Shown in pieces: positions 1 through 7,018 of a stretch of DNA of 7,156 nt. The notes beneath the pieces were generated by a model. It had not been told where the DNA came from, did no database searches, and was given only the letters and a program-made list of their open reading frames with translations. Source of the DNA: Micrococcaceae bacterium UBA3381 (GTDB lineage: Bacteria; Actinomycetota; Actinomycetes; Actinomycetales; Micrococcaceae); contig DEPX01000009.1 in NCBI GenBank assembly GCA_002358975.1, forward strand, positions 1,480 to 8,635, in the 5' to 3' direction. Made by a program: the position numbers and the translations under genes. How positions within the stretch are numbered: position 1 is the stretch's first letter; each line of letters opens with the position of its first letter.

Positions 1-733
1 GTCGCTGAATCGACTACGACAACAGTGGGAAACCAGCCCTGAATTACGCCAGCAAGCCCAGCACGCATGGCAACAAGCCGGACGGAACCTGGCACCACAC
101 CAAGCCGGTCAAGACCACATCGACCCAGAGGCATTAGCCGACCAACGACAAGCTATTGACGACCACTTCCGACAGTTACGCGCGATCCCGTTGGCTGATG
201 GGGATCGGTGGGCAGCCGAAGCGCAACACATGTCCGGGCTGATGGCATCCTGGGCCAAGGCCGGCGGTCCCCACTCCGATCAATTGCAGCGTGCAGCACG
301 CAACCTTGGCCGCAGTGCCAGTCTGAAACATCAACCACAGGTGCCCACCAGGAAGCAACCGTGGATGCGAGGTGCGGCACTGGTCTTAGCTCAGGCAGCA
401 ACCAGCGGCAACGGGCCAGCCGCCCAAATGTTGATTATGAAACACGTACTGGAAACGGTGCAAGCACTGGGCACGGTCCATGAAGCCACGAAACAGCATC
501 GCCGCGCCAAAGACTTGCGCCTGAGCCTTGAACGCGACCTGGCCACAGTCCACGACGCGGTGACGCAACCTGGTTATTGGTCATCAGATATTGAACAGGC
601 GATGTCGGGCACGAAGAAACTCACCTCAGCATATCTAGCGAATGATCCAACACCGATGCCAGCAGCCATCCCAGAAACACAGCAAACACCAGCCCATGAA
701 TCCGATCGTGAACGTGATGGTTTTAGCAGATGA
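1..733 (+). CDS. Probable relaxase/mobilization protein, C-terminal part (5' end outside window)
   Basis: The frame is open from base 2 to the TGA at 731-733, giving 243 visible residues, so the gene begins left of the window. A TTG at 191 could serve as a start, but it has no Shine-Dalgarno site and the frame is open for 63 codons before it, so I reject it. The visible part is helical, hydrophilic and rich in Gln, Ala and Arg, with no membrane segment. No catalytic relaxase motif (HUH histidines or catalytic Tyr) is present; those would lie in the missing N-terminus. A middle segment (about residues 60-160, with the pattern DRWAAEAQHMSGLMASWA and later Ala/Gln helices) resembles the helical tails of actinobacterial relaxases next to SCO6880-type secretion genes. 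The last 25 residues are Pro/Thr/Glu-rich and probably disordered. The relaxase call is inference from tail character and context; another large DNA-processing or mobilization protein is possible. Confidence 0.6.
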   Translation, partial: SLNRLRQQWETSPELRQQAQHAWQQAGRNLAPHQAGQDHIDPEALADQRQAIDDHFRQLRAIPLADGDRWAAEAQHMSGLMASWAKAGGPHSDQLQRAARNLGRSASLKHQPQVPTRKQPWMRGAALVLAQAATSGNGPAAQMLIMKHVLETVQALGTVHEATKQHRRAKDLRLSLERDLATVHDAVTQPGYWSSDIEQAMSGTKKLTSAYLANDPTPMPAAIPETQQTPAHESDRERDGFSR

Positions 734-744
734 TTTGTCAGAAG

Positions 745-750
745 AAGGGA
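745..750 (+). promoter_or_regulatory. Ribosome binding site for the 336-residue protein
   Basis: AAGGGA, within the purine run GAAGAAGGGA, lies 7 nt before the ATG at 758. It is inside the 24-nt gap that follows the upstream stop codon and supports this ATG as the start. I see no promoter in the gap, so the gene is probably read from the upstream transcript. Confidence 0.7.
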
Positions 751-757
751 ATCACCA

Positions 758-1768
758 ATGACTGAATCAGACAACGTTGAACAGGCCGTCGATGGTGCTT
801 TCCGGTCAGCGGTGACACAAGCAGCCGCACTTGGCCGGATGGTATCTCAAATGCGAGAACACGCTATCCAGCGTGCAGCACGGCAAGAAGAAGCGATGAG
901 TGCTCAACTGCAACGCCGATATGATGCTGAACGGCAATACGCCCGCGTGATGTTGTCGCAGGCAGATCACGATGGCTGGTGGAATACAGCCACGACCCCG
1001 CAGGTGGCCAGTGTAGTTGCCACCGCGCAGGCTTGGAAAGACCGCGACCCGGAGATTGCCAGACTTGCCAGTCGTATTGATGATCGAGCACAAGCACGCT
1101 GGGGGATCAATCCCAGCGCCCGGATTGCTGCCTTGTCCCCAGCTCAGCAGCACCAGGAAGCCCAACAGCTTTCAACCATGTTGGCCCTTGACGAGTTAGA
1201 CCCCAACGATCCGTTGCACACATTTATTGCTGACATGAGCCACTTAGGACCCGAAACTGTTCCTGAGGTACCGGAAGACGACCAAAAAGAACCCCAGCAC
1301 AACGAAGCCGAGACGCAAACGCCAAAGTTCTATCAGTATGAGATGGTCAACGAGCGTGACAGCAGTCATGAAATCACCAAGGCCCAAGCTCTAGAAGTGA
1401 TCGAATCCCTACCGGAAGATGCCACCATATCGCCCAACGGCGACAGCCGGAATGCTATCGGAGACGTGCAAAGCTGGATCGGCAAAGATCAGCAGGTAGA
1501 CCAAGCGATTGTAGAGAAGTTCCCCCATCTTCTCACAACGGAGCAACGAGCAGCTTTTGACCGTGACCAGCAGCTTGAAGAATTTGAGGCATTGATGCGA
1601 TCAAACGGCTTGGATGAAGAAACGATCAGAGCACAAACATCACCAGAACGCGCCAATACCAAACCCCCCATAGAAGCCGTGAATATGGAGTCTCCTACGA
1701 AGGCACACCGCGGCCATGAACATTGGACAAAACATGAACGTCAGCGCGATACAGAACACGAACGCTAA
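758..1768 (+). CDS. Uncharacterised conjugation accessory protein, 336 aa, coiled-coil N-terminus
   Basis: This is a complete gene with a good Shine-Dalgarno site and an ATG start. Residues about 15-68 form a charged, Ala/Gln/Arg-rich helix likely to be a coiled coil. Residues about 72-117 carry the pattern GWW...TPQVASVV..AQAW..RDPEIA...SRI..RAQARWGI. I associate this W-rich helical segment with proteins encoded beside actinobacterial relaxases, but cannot tie it to a named domain. Residues 165-190 are an acidic linker. Residues 190-290 look like a separate small domain (FYQYEMVNERDSSHEITKAQ onward) that I do not recognise. The C-terminus is basic and His/Glu-rich (HEHWTKHERQRDTEHER). There is no signal peptide or membrane helix, so it should be cytoplasmic. 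Its position directly after the putative relaxase suggests a relaxosome or oriT-binding accessory, which is inference. Its TAA overlaps the stop codon of the convergent DUF4913 gene. Confidence 0.8.
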   Translation: MTESDNVEQAVDGAFRSAVTQAAALGRMVSQMREHAIQRAARQEEAMSAQLQRRYDAERQYARVMLSQADHDGWWNTATTPQVASVVATAQAWKDRDPEIARLASRIDDRAQARWGINPSARIAALSPAQQHQEAQQLSTMLALDELDPNDPLHTFIADMSHLGPETVPEVPEDDQKEPQHNEAETQTPKFYQYEMVNERDSSHEITKAQALEVIESLPEDATISPNGDSRNAIGDVQSWIGKDQQVDQAIVEKFPHLLTTEQRAAFDRDQQLEEFEALMRSNGLDEETIRAQTSPERANTKPPIEAVNMESPTKAHRGHEHWTKHERQRDTEHER

Positions 1769-1781
1769 AGCGCCAAGCGTT
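1761..1781. terminator. Weak hairpin at the convergent operon junction, possible bidirectional terminator
   Basis: AACGCT (1761-1766) and AGCGTT (1776-1781) are perfect inverted repeats around a 9-base loop. The loop and arms span both stop codons at the tail-to-tail junction. The stem has only 6 pairs, half of them A-T. The run after it on the plus strand, TTCTTTG, is a poor U-tract, and on the minus strand there is none. It is placed where a shared terminator would be expected, but it is weak and could be chance. Confidence 0.25.
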
Positions 1782-2199
1782 TCTTTGCCTCCAAGACCTC
1801 TTGGGGTGGTGGCTCATACGCCGGATATTCACCTCGTTTTGAACTATCCCGTGACTCGCCAAACGGGCCAGCATCAGAAGTCAACACCTGCATGTGCGGG
1901 TCAAAATGATCTCTAAACCACACCGACATGCCTGTTCCTGGATCGTCTTTAAGTTTTTCATAGGCACGCCATACCGCATCTAGACGTAGCATCGCTTCCG
2001 TTGATTTCCACCAGTAGGCAGACCAGCGTTGATGCTGTGATCGAATGAGCCGTTCCCGCAAGATGGGATGCACCATGCCTTCATAGAACTCATAGACCGA
2101 AGCGTATTTCATCGGTCTTTGTGCTGGACCACGCTGTTGGGATGGCTCGTATTGTTCTTCTTCTGCATCTCCCAAGGTGGCAGGCGTTTCATCGACCAC
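1765..2199 (-). CDS. DUF4913 family protein, 144 aa
   Basis: The start is a GTG at 2199, preceded by AGGAGA, and the stop is TAG at 1767-1765. Residues 1-30 are an acidic, Gln/Pro-rich, probably disordered leader. Residues about 33-115 match the DUF4913 pattern known from actinobacteria: VYEF...VHPIL, RWSAYWWKSTEAMLRLDAVWRAYE, DDPGTGMSVWFRDHFDPHM, VLTSDAGPF. The conserved Trp, Asp and His residues suggest a compact folded domain. The rest is a Pro/Glu-rich then Lys-rich tail. There is no membrane segment. The family has no established function that I know of. It commonly accompanies conjugation gene clusters, and here it is the last gene of the type IV secretion operon, 9 nt after the coupling protein gene. 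A role at the coupling step, for example as a small cytoplasmic adaptor, is only a guess. Confidence 0.85.
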   Translation of the reverse strand: MVDETPATLGDAEEEQYEPSQQRGPAQRPMKYASVYEFYEGMVHPILRERLIRSQHQRWSAYWWKSTEAMLRLDAVWRAYEKLKDDPGTGMSVWFRDHFDPHMQVLTSDAGPFGESRDSSKRGEYPAYEPPPQEVLEAKKRLAL

Positions 2200-2204
2200 A
2201 ACTG

Positions 2205-2210
2205 TCTCCT
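2205..2210 (-). promoter_or_regulatory. Ribosome binding site for DUF4913 gene, overlapping upstream stop
   Basis: Read on the minus strand the junction is TAGGAGACAGTTGTG. TAG is the stop codon of the coupling protein gene, and its last two bases open the AGGAGA Shine-Dalgarno site. The site ends 5 nt before the GTG start. It decides in favour of the GTG and implies termination-reinitiation coupling. Confidence 0.75.
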
Positions 2211-3996
2211 AACCTTGTACCTGCACAGTCTCATGGTGCTCTGAGACTGCACGTTGAGTTGGTTTTTTCTCAGATCGTGCACCATTGAGTCGTTTGGCTA
2301 ATGCTGGTTGTTCAAACCAGGGAATGGTTTTCACCAGTACAGGCCGAACCCCAGCCCCAATAAACACACCGCGTTGTCTGGGCAGTGACGACAAGTCCGC
2401 GACTTCCAGAATCTTCTCACGTGACAGTTGCGTGGACACGTTGCGTTGTCCTTTGCCAGTAGAAATGGACCGAGTGTGTTTGTCCCAGGTGCCAATGACA
2501 TTGGTTAACGAGTTCAAAAATTCATCTTCTGCCACGTTGCCGCCATACAGTTTCACGTTGGCAGCACTCCAGAGTTTCTTCATGCCGGATTCGCCCCAGA
2601 CATCGACACCCTGGGACCAGGACTGCAACAGCGTCATTAACACGATGCCGCGTGATCCAAAGTGTGAATACAAATCCGGTAAATCACTCCACCGACACAC
2701 GTTCGCGGCTTCATCCAGCACCCCGACCAAGGGGGTTTTCAGTCGTCCATCACCAGTAGCGGCTTGATCTGTCGTCGAAGATGCGATGTCTTCGGCTGCT
2801 TCCACCACAGCTACAGTCAAAGCGGTCACCAGCGGTCCAGCGGTGCCTTGGCCCTCTTTGGATAACGAGTACAGGGTGCCAGTCGCGGTTTTGACAAAAT
2901 CATAAGGGTCGAATTGTGGGCGTGGATCGCCTACTGATTGTGGCGTGATCCAGGCAGTGATGCCACTATTAGCTAGTGCAGCGGCCATTTGCTGTGCTGA
3001 GCCGTACACCCCGGCCCGTTGTTTATCCGGTAAATGCAGTACTTGGTCTAACTGTCCTGCCCGTAGCGTCCACCCAGCATGTTCTAAGATGCCAACGGCT
3101 GTGTTGTCATTATCGTCGGTCAACCACAAATACACATCGGTGATCGGTCGGTGATCTTCTGCAGCGGCCAATAACAACGCGGCGAGTAAGTCTCGGGCCG
3201 CGTTGTCAAAATATGCGTCCTTTTTTGCGCCCGGACTACTACTGGCGGCGGCAAAGTGTTCTGCGAGTTTGGCAGCTTGGACATCATCGGTGACATAGGT
3301 CAGCGGGTTCCACCACCAGGTGGGTTGTTCTTGGGCGATCTGTTGTGGATCAAACACCCACACTGTGCCAACGTCTTGGCGTAGTGCACGAGTGCTATCG
3401 ACAACATCGCGTTTATTGGAAGTGGTGAGAACAGCCCCTGGTGCGTGACATATCGCTGGGATGACTGTTGCGGTGGTTTTATTCATGCGTGGTCCAGCAA
3501 TGACGGCCATCATGTCCTCAAAGGAGCCATAGAGTTTGGTGCCACACACCACTGAGGTGCCAATCGGGATACCCGGTGCTGTGGAGTCCACGCCCCAACG
3601 ATCCGCTTTTTTCTGAATTTGTTTGGCACTAAAGGGTTTTAGTTCTTTGCCATGGGCCATGTATTGTGCGGCACCATCAACCGGCAGTCTGCGCCGTTTG
3701 GCCCGGAAACGATCAATGCAAAACATGACGACGGTGGCCCCAAGCACTGTGCTGATACCAGTGGCTGCTGTCGTTGATGCGGTCGGCCACGCTAGGTCAT
3801 CTTGGGCCAGGTTGATGATGACTTCAAATGGGTTGTTGGCAATGACACTCCGATCCAGACCATCCCACCAATACCCTAGATGCAAGCCACCCAGCAGGAT
3901 CAGTAGTCCCATAACAATGACTGCGACTACGATGGCCCACAACATCAGGATGGGATCAGTCGTGCCAGGTTGTTTTCTGCGGTTCGATTGCTGCAT
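2209..3996 (-). CDS. TraG/VirD4-type conjugative coupling protein, 595 aa
   Basis: This is a membrane-anchored ATPase expected to link the relaxase-DNA complex to the secretion channel. Two membrane segments occur near residues 16-41 and 74-96, followed by a basic stretch (RAKRRRL, about 98-104) marking the cytoplasmic side. The nucleotide-binding region starts with the P-loop-like GPRMNKTT at 168-175. Conserved stretches TTSNKRDVVD (191-200), VWVFDPQ (212-218) and PTWWWNPL (225-232) follow. Walker B is LVGVLDEAANV (423-433). The region from about 420 to 550 fits the TraM-recognition (TraG/TraD C-terminal) domain. The last 25 residues are polar. Its length is normal for actinobacterial members. 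Oddity: Asn172 replaces the glycine normally before the P-loop lysine. The ATG overlaps the upstream TAA by one base (TAATG), so translation is probably coupled to the VirB4 gene. Confidence 0.92.
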   Translation of the reverse strand: MQQSNRRKQPGTTDPILMLWAIVVAVIVMGLLILLGGLHLGYWWDGLDRSVIANNPFEVIINLAQDDLAWPTASTTAATGISTVLGATVVMFCIDRFRAKRRRLPVDGAAQYMAHGKELKPFSAKQIQKKADRWGVDSTAPGIPIGTSVVCGTKLYGSFEDMMAVIAGPRMNKTTATVIPAICHAPGAVLTTSNKRDVVDSTRALRQDVGTVWVFDPQQIAQEQPTWWWNPLTYVTDDVQAAKLAEHFAAASSSPGAKKDAYFDNAARDLLAALLLAAAEDHRPITDVYLWLTDDNDNTAVGILEHAGWTLRAGQLDQVLHLPDKQRAGVYGSAQQMAAALANSGITAWITPQSVGDPRPQFDPYDFVKTATGTLYSLSKEGQGTAGPLVTALTVAVVEAAEDIASSTTDQAATGDGRLKTPLVGVLDEAANVCRWSDLPDLYSHFGSRGIVLMTLLQSWSQGVDVWGESGMKKLWSAANVKLYGGNVAEDEFLNSLTNVIGTWDKHTRSISTGKGQRNVSTQLSREKILEVADLSSLPRQRGVFIGAGVRPVLVKTIPWFEQPALAKRLNGARSEKKPTQRAVSEHHETVQVQG

Positions 3997-5519
3997 TAGG
4001 ACTCCATCGCTGGATTATCCAGCCGGTTTTGCCACCGTTGGTTGGTGTCATGCAAACGCAATAATGGTTCGGCGGCTTCAATATCAATGGGAATACCGGG
4101 ACTATCCCCGGATTTGATTAAGAACTTGCCACGGCCTGGCGGTGCATCATATCGACTCCGACGCATGTTCCAACTCGGCGGGGTCGCCCAGCTCGTGATG
4201 GCTTCGCGCTCACGAGGATTCAGGTCTACGACCTGCTGTAAGGTATCGACCTCGCCTTGGGAGATACCCCCCAGCACCAACATGCCTGCACGGTCCATAA
4301 AGCCTTTGGCCTTATCACGGTCTTGTTGGGTGGGCAGGGACTCGAAGTCTTTGAAACTGTGCACGTTCATAACCTGGCCGGTGCCCCATGTGCGGTTCAG
4401 GCGGGTCAACGAGTCGTAGTGATCGACCATGCCATGTCCCACCCGCAGAGCTTGCCAGACTTCATCAAGGATCAAAAAATAGCGCCGATCTTTTTCAAGA
4501 CCAGCATCAGCCAGGGCGTGGGAGATATTCAGTGCGCCAAAGCCGGTTGACCAGGTGGCGACCAAACACGCGGCCAGCAGTTCCGTTTCACCAGGCTTGA
4601 CCGAGGACACGTCAAAACACAAGGGCTTATCAGGATTAATCTGGACATTTGATTCCCCACTGAATGTGCCACCAAAGGTTCTACCGCTGACAATCCCAGC
4701 TAGGGCGGCTTCCATATCTTCGGTGATTTCGCGATACCGGTCTGTACTGCCGCGATCAATGGCGGCATCCCGTAATTCATCGGGTGCTTCGGACAGGATA
4801 TTGCGCAGATCAATCAGGGTGGGCACCCGGTTATCACGCGCACCGCGTTCTTCCAACACGGCTAAGGCAATATCTAACACACTTTGTTCACGGTGCCAGA
4901 TCGGTTGTTGGCGACGAATGGTCAACAACGCTTCGACCATTGACTGTCGCCGATTGTGGCCTTCGGCTTGTAAATGTTCTCGGGCTTGTCCTGACAGTCT
5001 GTTGGCTGCTGTGCGTTCAGCTCGGCTATCTAAAATGTTGATGGCATTGGCTCGGCCAAACTGAATGCGATCCCCACCAAGTGCCTCATTGATTTCGACG
5101 TGTTCACCTTTGACATCACCAAAAAACCAGGGCAGCACCCCGTAGGCTCGCAGTCCGACCGACCAAATATCCGCCACCGTCGATTTACCCAATCCGGGCT
5201 TGGATAAGATCACCGCAGACGGGTTGCTAATCAGACTGGCGCGTTCGAACCAGGAAATTGGGTCAGCACACACACTGGCCCGAGTGATCTGGTGCTTGCC
5301 TAGTGGCACCCCAATGTTGGGCGCACCCACACCAGAGGTAAACGGATACAGTCCGCAGGCTTGGACCGAGGAACCAACAAACTCGTCAGCAGATTCGATA
5401 TACGGCATACTGCCACCACCACGGCCAGTAATACCACGCACACCAGGTTTCGTGTGCAACGGTGGCGTGGCTGGACGTTTCTTCTTTTTCTGTGTCAGAC
5501 GCTGTAGCAGGCTGGCCAT
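3996..5519 (-). CDS. VirB4-type conjugative ATPase (ATPase half), 507 aa
   Basis: This is a cytoplasmic ATPase expected to energise assembly of, or transport through, the conjugation channel. The chosen start is the ATG at 5519, because AGGAGG ends 4 nt before it. The frame stays open to another start at 5621, but those 34 extra codons lie inside the upstream gene and lack such a site. A basic N-terminus (KKKKR, 11-15) is followed by the entry to the NTPase domain, with PNIGVPLGKH at 67-76. Walker A is SKPGLGKST (106-114), with Ser at the usual first Gly. FGDVKGEH (133-140) matches the post-P-loop strand typical of VirB4/TraC ATPases. Walker B is FLILDEVWQAL (348-358). A Gln/His segment GQVMNVHSF follows at 381-389. 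There is no membrane segment. The domain that precedes the ATPase in classical VirB4 proteins is absent here and seems to be supplied by the adjacent SCO6880-family gene. Confidence 0.9.
   Translation of the reverse strand: MASLLQRLTQKKKKRPATPPLHTKPGVRGITGRGGGSMPYIESADEFVGSSVQACGLYPFTSGVGAPNIGVPLGKHQITRASVCADPISWFERASLISNPSAVILSKPGLGKSTVADIWSVGLRAYGVLPWFFGDVKGEHVEINEALGGDRIQFGRANAINILDSRAERTAANRLSGQAREHLQAEGHNRRQSMVEALLTIRRQQPIWHREQSVLDIALAVLEERGARDNRVPTLIDLRNILSEAPDELRDAAIDRGSTDRYREITEDMEAALAGIVSGRTFGGTFSGESNVQINPDKPLCFDVSSVKPGETELLAACLVATWSTGFGALNISHALADAGLEKDRRYFLILDEVWQALRVGHGMVDHYDSLTRLNRTWGTGQVMNVHSFKDFESLPTQQDRDKAKGFMDRAGMLVLGGISQGEVDTLQQVVDLNPREREAITSWATPPSWNMRRSRYDAPPGRGKFLIKSGDSPGIPIDIEAAEPLLRLHDTNQRWQNRLDNPAMES
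4002..4005 (-). promoter_or_regulatory. Ribosome binding site for coupling protein gene
   Basis: GGAG lies within the end of the VirB4 gene, 5 nt before the ATG at 3996. With the TAATG stop-start overlap it supports this start and coupled translation. Confidence 0.65.
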
Positions 5520-5523
5520 GTAT

Positions 5524-5529
5524 CCTCCT
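5524..5529 (-). promoter_or_regulatory. Ribosome binding site for VirB4-type gene, overlapping upstream stop
   Basis: The minus-strand junction reads TAGGAGGATACATG. The TAG stop of the SCO6880-family gene runs into a perfect AGGAGG. This fixes the VirB4 start at 5519 and suggests that ribosomes finishing the upstream gene restart 8 nt later. Confidence 0.88.
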
Positions 5530-7018
5530 ATTGTTGTCCACCGCGACGAATACTGATCTGCTCGGGCAGCACCACGCCCAGCGGCAAGGCAGCGGCAAAT
5601 GCTGATGCTTGCGTTGCCCAAGCCCGACGCAACCGAATCCGACCAGCCGAGCGACCACGAGCTTCAACGGCGGTGACGATCTGATCCAGATTGTCTGGCT
5701 TGCGTGTTGTGGCAGTGACAATCATGCCAAAGCGCACCAGTCCGGCACCTTGGGCTTCTTCTCGTTCGGTGGTCTTGGCTTGCTGGTATTCCATGGAATC
5801 GCGTTCATCCGCGTTGTTCCTGGTGGCACGATGCCGAGCCGAGGTGCTGTCGTTGACGACCATCTCACCGGCTTCTTCCGATGGGATGGGTCGATAGATC
5901 ATCGTGACCCGTTTGCGTTCCACTAAATGAATCGGCTCTAACAACGGTTCCAACACCCGCGAAATGACGTGTCCACGGGGTGCTTGGGACATGTACCACG
6001 ACACCGACACCCCGGAATCATGCCTGAACGAATCCCAGCCAGCGTCATATGCGCTTGGCCCGGTTTCTTCCCAATCTAGATGCAAGGACTCACCAGCGGC
6101 TCGTGCATCTTCGACTAACGACGCCGCCGCTGGATCATAGGACACCCGAATGTACTCACACAGTTCATCAGCAGTCACTGGCGTCACCGATCCCACGCCG
6201 GTACCTTGTAAATGCGTCGTCAGAAACGTCATGCGCGACTGAAAGAACCGAATGAACTCATGTTGATCTTTGGTCGCCCCCGGCTCCATCTGATAGGTAA
6301 AGGCCAACCACGCGGTCGTGGATGCGGCCCCTTCGGGGAACGTGTTAACTACTTCTTGCATATATTGCCGAGCAAACTCTGGGGCATCGTCACTGGTATT
6401 CAGGCTGACTTCGCGGGTGAGCATCGCCCCACTATCCGGTGCAGTTTCAATCGTGACGGTAAAGCCCACCAACCGGGCTTCATCACCCACAGCAGCTAAG
6501 AAGTTACCCCACATGGCCACCCAGGTATCAATCTGGTCTTGATCCACTAACGAGTTGCCATCAGGGCTGGCACTCAACACCACCGTGTAGTGCCGTTGGG
6601 CAGGTGAGCGGATAATGCAGAAATCGCGTCCAAATGCGTCTTGGACTTCTAATAATTCCGACCGTGCCGCTAATCCGGGCAGTCGGTTTTTGCCAAGCCG
6701 ATCTACCCCTAACGGCCCGGACCGATACAAGTTGGCACCAGTGATTTTCTGGCGTTGCCAGCCCAACAGTGTGGCGACTTTATCGCCCGTGTGACGATGG
6801 TGGCGATCCCGGACACGATACAAGACTTGGATCAATGCCATCACCACCACAGCACCAATTAGGCCCAGCCACCACCGATTAAATAACGCTATCAAGGCGA
6901 CCAGAATCAGCCCATAAAACACGGCTGCCGTTTTTGGGCCTAACCCGAAGTACCCGGCCACTGACTCGCGTTTCCAGTTACCATACGTCCGCGGCGCTGT
7001 CTCAACGTTTGCTGCCAT
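5528..7018 (-). CDS. SCO6880-family conjugal transfer membrane protein, 496 aa
   Basis: This is the membrane component of the actinobacterial type IV secretion apparatus, encoded directly before the VirB4 ATPase, as is usual in such clusters. Numbered from the ATG at 7018, two membrane helices lie near residues 30-46 and 49-67 (FYGLILVALIALF and LGLIGAVVVMALIQVLY). A basic loop (RVRDRHHRH) and then a long soluble part follow. The soluble part contains family-like stretches such as GPLGVDRLGKNRLPGL, SWYMSQAPRGHV and MIYRPIPSEEAG, and a polar, charged helix at about 390-425. The C-terminus, QASAFAAALPLGVVLPE, matches the motif that ends the N-terminal domain of VirB4-like proteins. An in-frame ATG at 7027 abuts the Shine-Dalgarno site with no spacer, so I prefer 7018, which has a 9-nt spacer. 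The gene overlaps the upstream coding tail by 17 nt and is followed by the ATPase gene after 8 nt. Confidence 0.9.
   Translation of the reverse strand: MAANVETAPRTYGNWKRESVAGYFGLGPKTAAVFYGLILVALIALFNRWWLGLIGAVVVMALIQVLYRVRDRHHRHTGDKVATLLGWQRQKITGANLYRSGPLGVDRLGKNRLPGLAARSELLEVQDAFGRDFCIIRSPAQRHYTVVLSASPDGNSLVDQDQIDTWVAMWGNFLAAVGDEARLVGFTVTIETAPDSGAMLTREVSLNTSDDAPEFARQYMQEVVNTFPEGAASTTAWLAFTYQMEPGATKDQHEFIRFFQSRMTFLTTHLQGTGVGSVTPVTADELCEYIRVSYDPAAASLVEDARAAGESLHLDWEETGPSAYDAGWDSFRHDSGVSVSWYMSQAPRGHVISRVLEPLLEPIHLVERKRVTMIYRPIPSEEAGEMVVNDSTSARHRATRNNADERDSMEYQQAKTTEREEAQGAGLVRFGMIVTATTRKPDNLDQIVTAVEARGRSAGRIRLRRAWATQASAFAAALPLGVVLPEQISIRRGGQQ

Noticed and set aside
191..733. Separate 180-residue gene starting at TTG 191
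   Set aside because: The frame is open to the window edge, no ribosome site precedes the TTG, and the composition is continuous across it. It is the end of a longer gene.
806..1165. Minus-strand 119-residue open frame
   Set aside because: It is antisense to the well-supported 336-residue gene. Its protein is compositionally random and shows no family pattern.
2285..2767. Plus-strand 160-residue open frame
   Set aside because: It is antisense to the conserved Walker B and TraM-recognition part of the coupling protein gene. Ser/Thr/Pro-rich shadow sequence.
3623..4117. Plus-strand 164-residue open frame across the VirD4/VirB4 junction
   Set aside because: It is the antisense shadow of two recognisable genes and has no domain pattern of its own.
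4555..5064. Plus-strand 169-residue open frame
   Set aside because: It is antisense to the VirB4 ATPase coding region. The Ser/Arg-rich product is typical of shadow frames.
5520..5621. Longer VirB4 start at 5621 adding 34 residues
   Set aside because: The added codons lie within the SCO6880-family gene and give Cys/Arg-rich sequence unlike the family. A perfect AGGAGG precedes the ATG at 5519.
5386..5721. Minus-strand 111-residue frame spanning the SCO6880/VirB4 boundary
   Set aside because: It overlaps two well-supported genes on the same strand in another frame and has no recognisable motif.
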